A stretch of 64,000 nucleotides of DNA from CAZHHH01 sp052400685 (GCA_052400685.1 JBQTGJ010000018.1); one strand, 5' to 3'; positions 53,758-62,513 are shown, counted from the first letter of the stretch. Program-made: numbers and translations. Notes: generated by a model from the sequence alone, not told the origin.

Positions 53758-54633
53758 TTAATCTTTGTTTTTCATCTCTTCCAGAGTCTGGGTATTAACT
53801 GTTTTTACCCGATAAACACCACAGGCTGAAAAAATTCCCCACGCCCCATTGCTTATGTTACCGGGAATGTTGGCCGGGTTTCCCGAGAATAGCGGATTGC
53901 TTCCTGCTAATTCTATTTGCAGGCCGTTGATGTAGTCGTATAATTGTTCGTCGGTGCTGTAACATTCCAGTGTGATCACATCGCCCGGTATCAGATTTTC
54001 TTCTGTTTCTTCCGGGTCAAGTCCAAAAATCCATACGCCATCGGCATAATTCCCATCGTAATAACGATCGTTAATAATGGTTACTTTATCATAGGTGTCT
54101 GATATCAGACTGTCATTTTTTAAGACTTTGAAAAGATAGAAGTTGGTTTCTTCAGGGTCCTGGGCGTAGAGCATTATTTTCCACAGATCCCAGTTGTTAT
54201 CGTAATCGATGCCCACCGAGTCGGGTTTAATAATGTTTGGAAGCCGGCTGGATGCCGTATACACCGTGTTTTCATCAATACCATCTATTTTTACATCTTC
54301 AATGGTGAGTGTGTAAAGGGTGTTTTCTTTGCCATAGTAATCACCGGGGGTGTAATAATTACCCGATCCTTCCGGGTTTTCGGTAAGCTGAATGGTCGAT
54401 GTTCCATCTGACAGTGACACGGTGGCGCCTGAGACGGACTGCTGTGGCTGGTTGTCAAAATAATTGCCCGATAAGGAAAGCCGCACCTGGTGATAGGTTG
54501 TATCGGTCGTGAGTATGCCATTAACAACCAGTTGCTGTTTTACTGATTTTAGTGGAAGGACTATTTCTTCTTCGCACCCCAACAGTAATAGTGAAATGAG
54601 TAATGGCAATAATTTGATGAGATATTTGATCAT
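53758..54633 (-). CDS. DUF4249 lipoprotein partner of a TonB receptor
   Basis: A 291-residue lipoprotein with a lipobox LLLLGC near residue 20. The mature part matches DUF4249: EEIVLPLKSVKQQLVVNGILTTDT at the start, where strands lead into VSGATVSLSDG, and a C-terminal NGAWGIFSACGVYRVKT. Such proteins are encoded next to TonB-dependent receptors with a carboxypeptidase-like N-terminal domain and are thought to work with them at the cell surface. It lies 59 bp downstream of that receptor gene. The transported substrate is unknown. Confidence 0.9.
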   Translation of the reverse strand: MIKYLIKLLPLLISLLLLGCEEEIVLPLKSVKQQLVVNGILTTDTTYHQVRLSLSGNYFDNQPQQSVSGATVSLSDGTSTIQLTENPEGSGNYYTPGDYYGKENTLYTLTIEDVKIDGIDENTVYTASSRLPNIIKPDSVGIDYDNNWDLWKIMLYAQDPEETNFYLFKVLKNDSLISDTYDKVTIINDRYYDGNYADGVWIFGLDPEETEENLIPGDVITLECYSTDEQLYDYINGLQIELAGSNPLFSGNPANIPGNISNGAWGIFSACGVYRVKTVNTQTLEEMKNKD

Positions 54634-54692
54634 AATTTGATTTTTAAGGTCACATTAAACTTTCCCGTAAGTGTTAAGCATTCTCCCGACTC

Positions 54693-57053
54693 TTAAAATT
54701 TAAAATTGTAAGTAACGGAAGGTACAAAAGTAAATAGATACGTTTTAATGGCTTTGGTTCGGTAGGCCTCATCTTCATCTTCCACAAATGAAATGGACCA
54801 GGCATTTTTTTGGCCATAGGCATTGTAGAGCGAAAAATTCCATTCTCCATGCCATCGTTGTCCGGGTTTTGCACGGTTGCGTATGGTAACGGCCAGGTCC
54901 AGACGGTGGTAATCGGGCATGCGTTCTGCATTTCTGTCCGAATAGATAGGCACAATATTGCCTCCGCTTTCAAAGCGACCTACCGGAAATGTTACCGGAG
55001 CACCGGTATAATAAACCCAGTTACCCGAGATGGAAACTCGTTCGCTGGCTTTGAAGCTGAGAACCAACGAGCAGTCGTGGGTGTGGTCGTAGGGCGACAG
55101 ATACCAGTTGTTATTGTTTATTCCCTCTATTTTACGTTTTGTCTGGCTCAGTGTATAACTTACCCATCCGTTCCAACGGCTAAAGTTAAAATGGCTGATG
55201 AATTCCATCCCGTAAGCATAGCTTTTCCCAAATCTCAATTCCCCTTCCAGATACTCATTGAGCAGGAGTTCGGCATAATCTTTAAAGTCGATGGTGTTTT
55301 TCATGTTTTTGTAGAAACCTTCAACGCCAAAATCCATTTTTTCATTATTGAGATGACGGAATATCCCCACTGAGTATTGGTCGGCCTTTTGTGGCTTTAC
55401 ATTGGGCGATGAGGTGAACCATACATCAAGCGGCGTGGTTGATCTTGAGTTGCTGGCCATATGAAGGTATTGGTATGAGCGCGAATAGCTTGCTTTTACC
55501 GACGTTATGGGGTTGATCATGTATGTGGCTCCCAACCGGGGTTCCCAGTTCCAATAGGTGTTGAATACGTCACCAGCACCGTAGCGGGTGGTGTCGTTTA
55601 CTTCATAATTTTGGTCATAACCATATAACACACCTTTGCCAATGTTTTGAAAGCCCGACAGCCGGATCCCATATCGCAACGTTAGTTGGTCGGTGACTTT
55701 TTGGGTGTTCTCAGCATAAAGACCATGTTCCAGGGCCCGGTTACGCGGCAATTTCAGTTCATTAAAAACAGTGTTGTCGGAGGTGCCTTTTACATGGGCC
55801 GGCAGTATGTTGTGATAAATGGTCTGAAGACCAAAGCTAATGGCATTTTTTGTATTGGGATAGTAATTGAAATCCATTTTTAAATTGTAATCCCTAAGGT
55901 TCGATATCCATTTGAAGTCATCTGAACTGCCGCTTTCGGCGCTGAGTTGGTAATCGTAGTTGGTGGTCATGGCTGTAACGTTGCCAAACAGACGTGGTGA
56001 AAAGATATGATTCCACCGCATCGTCAGCGTTTGGTTGCCAAAGCTCATAGCCATGTCGCCACCTGAGAACATGTCGCGTCCCATATACCCACTCACAAAC
56101 AGCCGGTCTTTGTCACTAAAAGTATGGCTGATTTTTGCATTGACGTCATAGAAATAGAGTTTACTGTCCTGCACCGACTCATCTGATGACAATGGCAGAA
56201 ACAGGTCGGCATACGTACGACGTCCCGATAGCAGAAATGTGGTTTTGTCGGAGCCTAAAGGGCCTTCGAGAGTGAGCCGTGATGATAGTATGCCGATGCC
56301 GCCGGAACCAGTGAATCGTTGCGAATTTCCATCTTTCATGCGAATATCGAGCAGGGATGACAAGCGGCCGCCGCTGCGTGCCGGGATGTCACCTTTATAG
56401 ATGTTGACGTCTTTTATAGCGTCGTTGTTAAATACCGAAAAGAATCCCATCATGTGTCCGGCATTATAAACAATGGCCTCGTCAAGCAGTATCAGGTTTT
56501 GATCGGGATTACCGCCTCGTACGCTGAATCCTGTAGAGCCTTCGCTGGCAGCCTGAATGCCGGGCAACAATTGAAGAACTTTTATGGGATCCACTTCTCC
56601 CATGAGGGCCGGGACGCTTTTTATGGTTTTTGCCTGTATCTTTTGTACGCCCATGATGGGGTTATCCAGTTGAACTTGCGTTTGATTGGCCACTACCCGA
56701 ACCTCATTTAGCTGAGCGGATTCCGGTTCGAGAAGTATATTGTAGGTCAGGTCATCAGTGACCGATAGTTTTACCTGCTGTTGTTTGTATCCCAGTGATT
56801 TAAAACTTAGGGTTGCTTCGCCGGCTTCAACGGGCAGGCTGTAAAAGCCATAAAGGTTGGTGGCTGTTCCTGTTTGGGTTTCTGAGACATAGACGGTCGC
56901 TCCAATGAGTATCTCTCCGGTTTGGGAGTCTTTTACATAGCCATTAACGATGGGTGGATGCTTTGGCTCAGGAAGCGTCTCTCCCAATAAATAAAAAGGG
57001 AGGCTCCAGGTCAAAACAAGACTTAATAGGTATATTCTTTTTATCATTTCCAT
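54693..57053 (-). CDS. TonB-dependent receptor with carboxypeptidase-like N-terminal domain
   Basis: The 786-residue outer-membrane receptor has a signal peptide (to LLGE), a carboxypeptidase-regulatory-like domain (about 34-115, VNGYVKDSQTGEILIGATVYV), a plug domain (about 120-235, with GFSVRGGNPDQNLILLDEA and GRLSSLLDIRMKDG), and a 22-strand-type barrel ending in TFVPSVTYNFKF. It is not of the SusC type and pairs with the DUF4249 lipoprotein downstream. The substrate, perhaps a metal complex, peptide or small organic molecule, cannot be inferred. A second ATG two codons later could also serve as start. Confidence 0.94.
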   Translation of the reverse strand: MEMIKRIYLLSLVLTWSLPFYLLGETLPEPKHPPIVNGYVKDSQTGEILIGATVYVSETQTGTATNLYGFYSLPVEAGEATLSFKSLGYKQQQVKLSVTDDLTYNILLEPESAQLNEVRVVANQTQVQLDNPIMGVQKIQAKTIKSVPALMGEVDPIKVLQLLPGIQAASEGSTGFSVRGGNPDQNLILLDEAIVYNAGHMMGFFSVFNNDAIKDVNIYKGDIPARSGGRLSSLLDIRMKDGNSQRFTGSGGIGILSSRLTLEGPLGSDKTTFLLSGRRTYADLFLPLSSDESVQDSKLYFYDVNAKISHTFSDKDRLFVSGYMGRDMFSGGDMAMSFGNQTLTMRWNHIFSPRLFGNVTAMTTNYDYQLSAESGSSDDFKWISNLRDYNLKMDFNYYPNTKNAISFGLQTIYHNILPAHVKGTSDNTVFNELKLPRNRALEHGLYAENTQKVTDQLTLRYGIRLSGFQNIGKGVLYGYDQNYEVNDTTRYGAGDVFNTYWNWEPRLGATYMINPITSVKASYSRSYQYLHMASNSRSTTPLDVWFTSSPNVKPQKADQYSVGIFRHLNNEKMDFGVEGFYKNMKNTIDFKDYAELLLNEYLEGELRFGKSYAYGMEFISHFNFSRWNGWVSYTLSQTKRKIEGINNNNWYLSPYDHTHDCSLVLSFKASERVSISGNWVYYTGAPVTFPVGRFESGGNIVPIYSDRNAERMPDYHRLDLAVTIRNRAKPGQRWHGEWNFSLYNAYGQKNAWSISFVEDEDEAYRTKAIKTYLFTFVPSVTYNFKF

Positions 57054-57399
57054 TTGTTAGAAAGGTGCAGATTTTATTTGTTGTGTTGAAGATTTACGAA
57101 TATTGTTAAGTGGTCATCGTTTGTGCGGCATTATTCAGCCATCTATCTATCTTCTCCAATTTTTTTTTAAAATCACAAGCCATTGATTCCTGATAATACT
57201 TCGTGCAATTTGCCATGAGACGGTCGTTTGTTGCTTTTTGCAAGATACGCCAATCTGTTGGTTTTAACATTTCAATGTTAGTTGTATTTAAACCAGTGAT
57301 TGGTGTCTGTACAAATGCTCGTATTCTTTAAATTGACCGGTTTTATATAAGCCCTTGACGATATCATGAACGCTATGGCATTGCTGAAAAATTAATAAA
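57054..57399. other. Intergenic stretch without a supported gene
   Basis: About 345 bp between the TonB receptor start and the end of the next minus-strand gene. No open frame of note, promoter consensus or hairpin with a T-tract stands out. Confidence 0.5.
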
Positions 57400-58083
57400 T
57401 CAGAATTTTCCAAATTTTATGGACATGCCTATGTTAAAGCTGCGGAGCATGTCCGAGGGGCCAATTCTGGCCTCGCTGAAACCGCCTGCAGCAGACATTA
57501 CATTTCTTTTATACTCCAGGTCGATGCCCGATGTGTATCGATAGCTTCCGGTAATGGCCATGCGCATCCATTTTATGATGTTGAATTCTATTTCAACGCT
57601 GGGTTCAAACACAAAAAAGGCATAACTGTCTTCGTCTATATAATTTTCTTCGTGGTCATAATCGCCCCAATGTTTTATATAGCTTATACCACCTGCACCA
57701 ACCAGTATGGGAAAGGTAACATGCACCGGCCGGCGCCAGGCCAGAATGGGCTCAAGTATGATCCCGCCGTATCCGCCCGAATATTCATAGTCGTTTTGTA
57801 GGTTATTGTCATACACACTTTCAGAAATAAAGCCTTTTCCGCCGGCACCAATAGCCAGTGAGTGGTTGATTATAATTGCGCCTCGTCCGCCTATGTAAAT
57901 GGCATCGAGGTTGTTGATCCGGGTGTAGCCGGTTTCAAAGGCGCCAAAACCACCTATAGATTGTGTTTCGCTGCTTCCAAAAATGGTTTGCATTTCATCT
58001 GATGAAGAGATGCCAGTGTTTTGTGCGGTCGTTGTAATCGATATGGCAACGAACAAAACAGAAATAAATAATTTTGTCCTCAT
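57400..58083 (-). CDS. Outer-membrane beta-barrel protein, unknown function
   Basis: A 227-residue protein with signal peptide (MRTKLFISVLFVAISITTTAQ) and a barrel-like body with repeated glycine-aromatic strands (GGFGAFETGYTRI, GGRGAIIINHSLAIGAGGKGF), ending NIGMSIKFGKF. I use the ATG at 58083; the frame extends to a GTG at 58221 but those residues are unlike a signal peptide. It may belong to the envelope operon headed by the sigma factor at 61186, though a 260-bp gap separates it from the next gene. Confidence 0.8.
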   Translation of the reverse strand: MRTKLFISVLFVAISITTTAQNTGISSSDEMQTIFGSSETQSIGGFGAFETGYTRINNLDAIYIGGRGAIIINHSLAIGAGGKGFISESVYDNNLQNDYEYSGGYGGIILEPILAWRRPVHVTFPILVGAGGISYIKHWGDYDHEENYIDEDSYAFFVFEPSVEIEFNIIKWMRMAITGSYRYTSGIDLEYKRNVMSAAGGFSEARIGPSDMLRSFNIGMSIKFGKF

Positions 58084-58240
58084 TGTAAATTGTTTTTTAG
58101 GTAAGTCTGAATTTTGCGAATGGTATTTCCTGCAATTTTGTGCGTGATTTATTGAATATGATTTTATGCCTGCTGTTTGCATTGAACTGGTATAACATAG
58201 CGACACGTTTTGAATGGGCACATCGCTGTAAAACCTGATT

Positions 58241-58310
58241 TTATGTGTTTATAATTTGTTAAGGTCACCTGGAACTTGCCGGAATTAATCATTTTCTTGT
58301 GTGATGAATA
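58241..58310 (-). repeat. Leader-like sequence also found at 63169-63236 and partly at 54633-54670
   Basis: The plus strand reads TTTATAATTTGTT, then TGGAACTTGCCGG, then TAATCAT and CTTGTGTGATGAA. The same blocks in the same order occur just upstream of the lipoprotein gene at 62514-63173. A shorter match (AAGGTCAC and the flanking AATTTG) lies upstream of the DUF4249 gene. Significance is uncertain. Confidence 0.4.
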
Positions 58311-58343
58311 ATTTATATGAATTAAAATGTGGCAATGAATTGG

Positions 58344-58895
58344 TTAAAATACGTACCCCACGCCACCGGTAATATGAAGGTCGGCCCGGAAATAATCGGG
58401 ACCAAAGAAACCAAAACTGCCATTCAGTTCAGTAAAAATAACCAGAGGTATTTTAAGGATTCGGTATTCAAGTCCTATCTGACCATCAAATCCGGGTGAG
58501 AAAAAGTCTTTGGTTACCTTTACACCTTTATTAAAAGGGGTGAAGGGATTTCTTATCCGGTATTGGTCGTACCACGTGATGTGTGCCCCATAGCCGTATG
58601 TGGCAAACAGTTTGTTGGATAAATGAGGTATGGCCGGTTCCTGAAACACGCGTAAAAGGGTTAGTTTGTTATAGTCTTTATTGATGTTGTACGAAACTTC
58701 TATTCCATTTTCGAATCCGGTTAGATATTTATAGCTTATTCCGAATCCTGACAAGGTTTGAAGCTTTATGGCATTCTCATAATCCTGTGCATGGCTGTTT
58801 AGTGTCATAAGCAACATTGTTATCGTGATGATGATTGGATGACTGCACGATTTTAGGTTCTCTTTAAAGACAAGTTTCATATTGGTCGGTTGCAT
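58344..58895 (-). CDS. Outer-membrane beta-barrel protein of the sigma-factor operon
   Basis: This 183-residue protein has a late signal peptide (HPIIITITMLLMTLNSHAQ, residues 19-37) and a barrel-like body with LSGFGISYKYLTGFENGIEVSYN and a final LHITGGVGYVF strand. The start ATG shares its A with the stop codon of the upstream gene (TAATG), indicating translational coupling; an alternative ATG lies five codons later. As the fourth gene after an ECF sigma factor it is probably made as part of a cell-envelope response. Function is unknown. Confidence 0.82.
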   Translation of the reverse strand: MQPTNMKLVFKENLKSCSHPIIITITMLLMTLNSHAQDYENAIKLQTLSGFGISYKYLTGFENGIEVSYNINKDYNKLTLLRVFQEPAIPHLSNKLFATYGYGAHITWYDQYRIRNPFTPFNKGVKVTKDFFSPGFDGQIGLEYRILKIPLVIFTELNGSFGFFGPDYFRADLHITGGVGYVF

Positions 58896-60058
58896 TAAAG
58901 GTGTGTTATTTTTAAATTTCCGTTTTGAATATTTATTTTCAACTCAGGACCTCCGGTCTTCGCTTTAAAATAAAATTTCTGAACGTCTTGTATCGTTGGT
59001 TTGCTGTCGGTTTCTTGTAAAGTAATTGGCAGATTTCGTTCCCCTTTTGTCTGTTTAAGCAGCATGGTGTAAGCAGTGGGTTGGTTCATTTGGAGGTTGA
59101 GACTGCACGTATTGGCAATAATGACGCATTCTTTTGCGCTGGCGTCGATTCCCATTGACGACAATTCACCATAGGTGAGGTTGAGGTGGCATTCGTCACT
59201 TAACTGTCGGCATGAGAAATGACTAAAATAGGTCGTTCCCTTTATTGTTGATGCTTTGCCGATTTGAAGCTGGTCGCGCCGCGAGTTGACCTCCAGCGTT
59301 CCGGCCTCCTCAATGGAGATGTCAGACGAGCGGCTTTCGATTAGCAGATTGTGCGTCCCGGCAAGGCTGAGGTCTGTAAAATTGGTTTTAATAATGCCAT
59401 TGTTTAAATGGTCAACGATGGCTGATCCAAAGGCCAGTGTCAGGTCGGTCCATCCACTTAGAGTCTGTGCCTGGAAGTTGCCGTTCGATAAATTGACCAT
59501 AATGCGGCCTTTAAGTGATGGCAGGATTATGTCGCCATATTTATTGGTGATGCTGATATTTGTTTTGGCGGGTACGGTGAGTAAATAATCGATGCGCGAA
59601 TGCGACCCGGCATTTGCCATGTTAGTGGCTTCTTTGATGCTTTGTAACCATTTGTTACCCGTAGACTCAAACAGGGTTTCAGCATTTAGTATGCTTTGCG
59701 TGGAAGTGAAGTTGATGGTGATATTGTTTTTTAGTTTGTTTATTTCTTCCTGACTGGCATGGGTGATTGTACGTGTCACTTCCAGTTTGATGGAATCCTG
59801 ATTCCATGTTTGCACCTTTACTGTCCCGTATTTGTTGCTGATTTGAACTGTAACGCCTGGCGTGTATTCGTAAATGCGGGTTTCTTTACGGGTGTCCTTT
59901 ATCTGCTGCGATAGGGCAGTTGAAGTGGGCAGCAATCCTGCCACAAAGCATAGTATGAAATACCATGTTGAGGACCAGTGCCGCAATGGGGCAGTGACCC
60001 AATGGATGGTTCTCCTGTACGGTGCCTGAAATTGCTGATTATAAGATATATTTTTCAT
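58895..60058 (-). CDS. DUF4097-type putative adhesin, exported
   Basis: A 387-residue protein with an N-terminal hydrophobic export segment (STWYFILCFVAGLLPTSTALSQ, about residues 28-50) and then a repetitive right-handed beta-structure typical of DUF4097, seen in GVTVQISNKYGTVKVQTWNQDSIKLEV and NISITNKYGDIILPSLKGRIMVNLSNGNF. Proteins of this type are often encoded with sigma/anti-sigma pairs, as here. The start ATG at 60058 overlaps the anti-sigma gene by 20 bp; the frame opens further upstream at a TTG. It is likely periplasmic or surface exposed. The biochemical role is unknown. Confidence 0.85.
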   Translation of the reverse strand: MKNISYNQQFQAPYRRTIHWVTAPLRHWSSTWYFILCFVAGLLPTSTALSQQIKDTRKETRIYEYTPGVTVQISNKYGTVKVQTWNQDSIKLEVTRTITHASQEEINKLKNNITINFTSTQSILNAETLFESTGNKWLQSIKEATNMANAGSHSRIDYLLTVPAKTNISITNKYGDIILPSLKGRIMVNLSNGNFQAQTLSGWTDLTLAFGSAIVDHLNNGIIKTNFTDLSLAGTHNLLIESRSSDISIEEAGTLEVNSRRDQLQIGKASTIKGTTYFSHFSCRQLSDECHLNLTYGELSSMGIDASAKECVIIANTCSLNLQMNQPTAYTMLLKQTKGERNLPITLQETDSKPTIQDVQKFYFKAKTGGPELKINIQNGNLKITHL

Positions 60059-60608
60059 AAGCTTCTTGCTTCGTAGTGTCGTTTTTTTCTTTTTCAATAA
60101 AGTCGAGCAATTGCTCCATGATCTGAAGTCTTAACCGGTAATTTTGAATCATGGCTGAAATAACTTCAGGGTTCGAAACATCATCTTTAAGGTCGGTTTT
60201 TAATTCTTTTAATACTTGATCGAGTTGGGCCAAATCGAGATCCATTTCCTCTGTGATGGCCGGATTGTTGGCTGTAAGGTTGATTACCTGTTGCCTTTTT
60301 TCTTTTATTTGTGATTCATAATAATCTGTGGTTTCTGCAATCTCGCTTAGCACCGATTCTGATAAGGCGGTTGTTTTTGAATCGGTGCGTATAAAATACC
60401 AGGCAGATGGTATTATCAGGGCGATTAACCCAATGGCTGCTATTCGTCTGATATAAAACAGTGCATTTTTTTGTTTTTTAGTCTGCGGCGTTTGCTCCAC
60501 AGGTATTTGTCTGGCAATACGGCTCCACAGTTCCGGTGAAGGCGTCTGACTGTCAAAACCACTTCGGTTTTGGTGTATAAACGATTCCAGTGACTGATGT
60601 TTTTCCAT
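60039..60608 (-). CDS. Anti-sigma factor-like membrane protein
   Basis: The 189-residue protein has a cytoplasmic N-terminus with PSPELWSRIARQIPVEQT, one transmembrane helix (about residues 54-74, IAAIGLIALIIPSAWYFI) and a mostly helical C-terminal part outside the cytoplasm. No zinc-binding HxxxCxxC motif is present. Its place 5 bp after an ECF sigma factor and before a DUF4097 gene makes an anti-sigma role likely; that is inference from context and topology rather than from a recognised domain. Confidence 0.8.
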   Translation of the reverse strand: MEKHQSLESFIHQNRSGFDSQTPSPELWSRIARQIPVEQTPQTKKQKNALFYIRRIAAIGLIALIIPSAWYFIRTDSKTTALSESVLSEIAETTDYYESQIKEKRQQVINLTANNPAITEEMDLDLAQLDQVLKELKTDLKDDVSNPEVISAMIQNYRLRLQIMEQLLDFIEKEKNDTTKQEAYEKYIL

Positions 60609-60613
60609 AAGGC

Positions 60614-61186
60614 CTAATTTTTACTTGTGACATTAATTTGTCCCATCTTTAAAATCTCGACAATTTTTTTGCGGGCCCGCATGAGCTGTGTTTTCGATGT
60701 GCTCTGCGAAATATTCAGGATGGCGGCTATTTCTTCGTGATCGTAACCCTCCATCATATATAGTGAAAAGACGATGCGGTAGCCATCGGGTAAGAGGGCC
60801 ATGGCGTGTTTTATGCGCTCAACCGTCAGGTTTATATCTTCGGGAAGTTCGTCTGGATACCCCTGGTCTGAACTGTTTGGAAGCGTTTCGTTGTACTCAA
60901 CCGGTACTTTTTTCTTTTTTAACTCATTGATGCATTTGTTGATGGTGATACGTTTGAGCCAGGCACCAAAGGTCGATTCGAACCTGAAGCTGTTCAGTTT
61001 ACCAAAGGCTTCAATAAATACTTCCTGAAGCATATCTTCTGCATCGGCCGTATTGTTTAAAATACGGCAGCAAATATTGAACATCGCTTTGCTATATAAT
61101 TCATATAGCTGATGCAGGGCCTGAGGATTACCCTCTTTGGCCCGGTTGATAACTGATTGGTGTATGTCGGTTGAAATGCCTGACAA
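60614..61186 (-). CDS. RNA polymerase ECF sigma factor (sigma-70 region 2/4)
   Basis: A 190-residue sigma factor. Region 2 is visible as LYSKAMFNICCRILNNTADAEDMLQEVFIEAF followed by FGAWLKRITINKCINELKK, and region 4 as LPDGYRIVFSLYMMEGYDHEEIAAILNISQSTSKTQLMRARKKI. It should direct transcription of this operon and perhaps other envelope genes under control of the downstream anti-sigma factor. No ATG starts this frame in a sensible place; the likely start is a TTG at 61186, which may keep translation low. Confidence 0.93.
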   Translation of the reverse strand: MSGISTDIHQSVINRAKEGNPQALHQLYELYSKAMFNICCRILNNTADAEDMLQEVFIEAFGKLNSFRFESTFGAWLKRITINKCINELKKKKVPVEYNETLPNSSDQGYPDELPEDINLTVERIKHAMALLPDGYRIVFSLYMMEGYDHEEIAAILNISQSTSKTQLMRARKKIVEILKMGQINVTSKN

Positions 61187-61232
61187 GGTGTCTTTTTTAG
61201 TTTAATGACAAATTTTATTGCGACAGGTTGCA

Positions 61233-61240
61233 CAAAGGTA
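61233..61240 (-). promoter_or_regulatory. Candidate -7 box for the sigma-factor operon
   Basis: On the minus strand this reads TACCTTTG, matching TAnnTTTG, 47 bp before the TTG start. No TTG lies at the usual -33 distance. Confidence 0.45.
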
Positions 61241-61403
61241 TTATCAATTTTTGGCCGGAAAGTAATTTTATTTGGAAGACGATTTGATTTATTGTTTTTG
61301 CGAGGTAAAATTGAGTGAAATAATGCAATTTTTGATTGGCGTTTGAATGGTAAGTCCGATTGCGGTGTTGCGTTTGTTCTTGAGGTGTTAGTTTACGAAC
61401 TGT

Positions 61404-61431
61404 AATGACACTTTTGAGTGCAGGCGTAACG
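61404..61431 (+). repeat. Possible remnant of the dispersed element, copy G
   Basis: AATGACACTTTTGAG followed by GCAGGCGTAACG resembles the AATGACCATTTTGAGGACAAGCGTAACG-type core of the family over 28 bp. Flanking blocks are not clearly present. Confidence 0.3.
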
Positions 61432-61537
61432 TATAAGTGGTTATATCGCAAGGCGAATATTGAGAGAAGCAGGTTGTTTAGATGTGCGCAACGCGATTTC
61501 GTTATATGACGAAGAATTGTTTACGGCAGAAATTCTT

Positions 61538-61588
61538 ACAAACCAAAAACCTGCCGGATCAGAAGAATCCAACAGGTTTTTGGTTTGT
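61538..61588. terminator. Strong bidirectional hairpin terminator
   Basis: ACAAACCAAAAACCTG at 61538-61553 and CAGGTTTTTGGTTTGT at 61573-61588 are perfect 16-bp inverted repeats around a 19-nt loop. It lies 21 bp after the stop of the minus-strand QueF-like gene. Confidence 0.8.
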
Positions 61589-61609
61589 GAAATGGTGCGC
61601 CAACGAAAT

Positions 61610-62050
61610 TTATAGCGTTACATTCCATTGGTCTTCCATATTGTTTTTCCAGTCGCTGAAATTTTCATTGCCGCCGCGTACTTTCCAGTCTGAATCGATG
61701 GTCAGCCGGGAGCTGATGCCGCCACGTGGGTTAAATACCATGACCACTCGCACGCGTTCGGGTTCGTAAACCTGCATCAAATGATCGTAAAATATATTAA
61801 TCAGTCGCTCGTACGATACGGTGATGTTACGTAGGTGATAAACATATTGTTTGAGTGATTTAAGTTCTATGATTTTTTTTCTGGGATAAAAAGTTAAAAA
61901 GACATCTGCAAAATCGGGCTGCTCTTTAACGCCCAAAAAAGTGAACTCGGGAATTTTTATTTTTATTTCGTATGCTTCGCCTGTTGGATTGGGCAATGAT
62001 TTTAGAATGGATGAGTCGATGTCTTTGTAGGTTGAAATTTTCTGTTCCAT
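61610..62050 (-). CDS. QueF-like protein lacking the catalytic cysteine
   Basis: This 146-residue protein belongs to the T-fold QueF family (preQ0 reductase of queuosine synthesis) by its QPDFA motif, ELKSLK, and NPRGGISSRL. In true type I QueF the segment reads about FTSLCPKTGQPDFA, with a cysteine that forms the thioimide intermediate. Here it reads FTFLGVKEQPDFA, placing Gly40 at the cysteine, with one residue fewer before QPDFA. The acid (Asp46) and Glu62 are kept, but the FHE motif is SYE. It probably cannot reduce preQ0 by the known mechanism and may be a binding protein or do different chemistry. No other queuosine gene is in the window. Confidence 0.85.
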   Translation of the reverse strand: MEQKISTYKDIDSSILKSLPNPTGEAYEIKIKIPEFTFLGVKEQPDFADVFLTFYPRKKIIELKSLKQYVYHLRNITVSYERLINIFYDHLMQVYEPERVRVVMVFNPRGGISSRLTIDSDWKVRGGNENFSDWKNNMEDQWNVTL

Positions 62051-62216
62051 TATCTTTTAATATTGAATTAATGTTTCTGATGATGCGGTAAAGTTAGTAT
62101 TTTCTTTCGGTTTAATACTTGTGAGTTATGTTTGCCTTTTTCGCTCGATTATAGCCATAAGATATAACATTTGTTAATGCCGATTCAGGAAAATGTGCTG
62201 GTGTGCTAGCAAGTTT

Positions 62217-62342
62217 TCAATTAGTTGGATCTGTTAAATCCAATGAATCTAATTTATTGGTATTCAATTCAGATTTATCGCATGAAATCGAGCTTATTAC
62301 TAATAGTATGCTTAAAGTCAGTAAACTAAATATTCTATTCAA
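62217..62342 (-). pseudogene. Short lipoprotein-like ORF, possible gene remnant
   Basis: Read on the minus strand from a TTG start, 41 residues form a textbook lipoprotein signal followed by a short tail: NRIFSLLTLSILLVISSISC then DKSELNTNK, ending at a TGA. The signal-peptide composition and Cys21 are hard to obtain by chance, but the mature part is only 20 residues, so this is either a tiny lipoprotein or the 5' remnant of a larger gene. It has the same orientation as the lipoprotein gene upstream. Confidence 0.5.
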
Positions 62343-62386
62343 AGTTGTTTTTTGGGATCTGTATTTTTTTAATGTGTGGAAACATT

Positions 62387-62498
62387 GGTGTTATGAATAG
62401 TTGCCGATTGCGGGTTGGTATCCTGTCCGGTTACACCGCACTTAATGCAGGCTACAAACCTTGAATTACCTGCTAAACGGCAATTATTTATGAGCACG
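62387..62498. repeat. Long imperfect palindrome, integron attC-like
   Basis: GGTGTTATGAATAGTTGCCG at 62387-62406 is an imperfect inverse of CGGCAATTATTTATGAGCACG at 62478-62498, and inside it GGGTTGGTATCCTG (62412-62425) is an imperfect inverse of CAGGCTACAAACC (62448-62460). The nested arms with mismatches recall attC recombination sites. It lies between two lipoprotein-type genes. Confidence 0.45.
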
Positions 62499-62513
62499 TG
62501 TTGGCACCAGGTG

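Noticed and set aside
62203..62400. 65-codon plus-strand frame
   Set aside because: It is antisense to the lipoprotein-signal ORF, which has far better sequence character, and runs into the palindrome.
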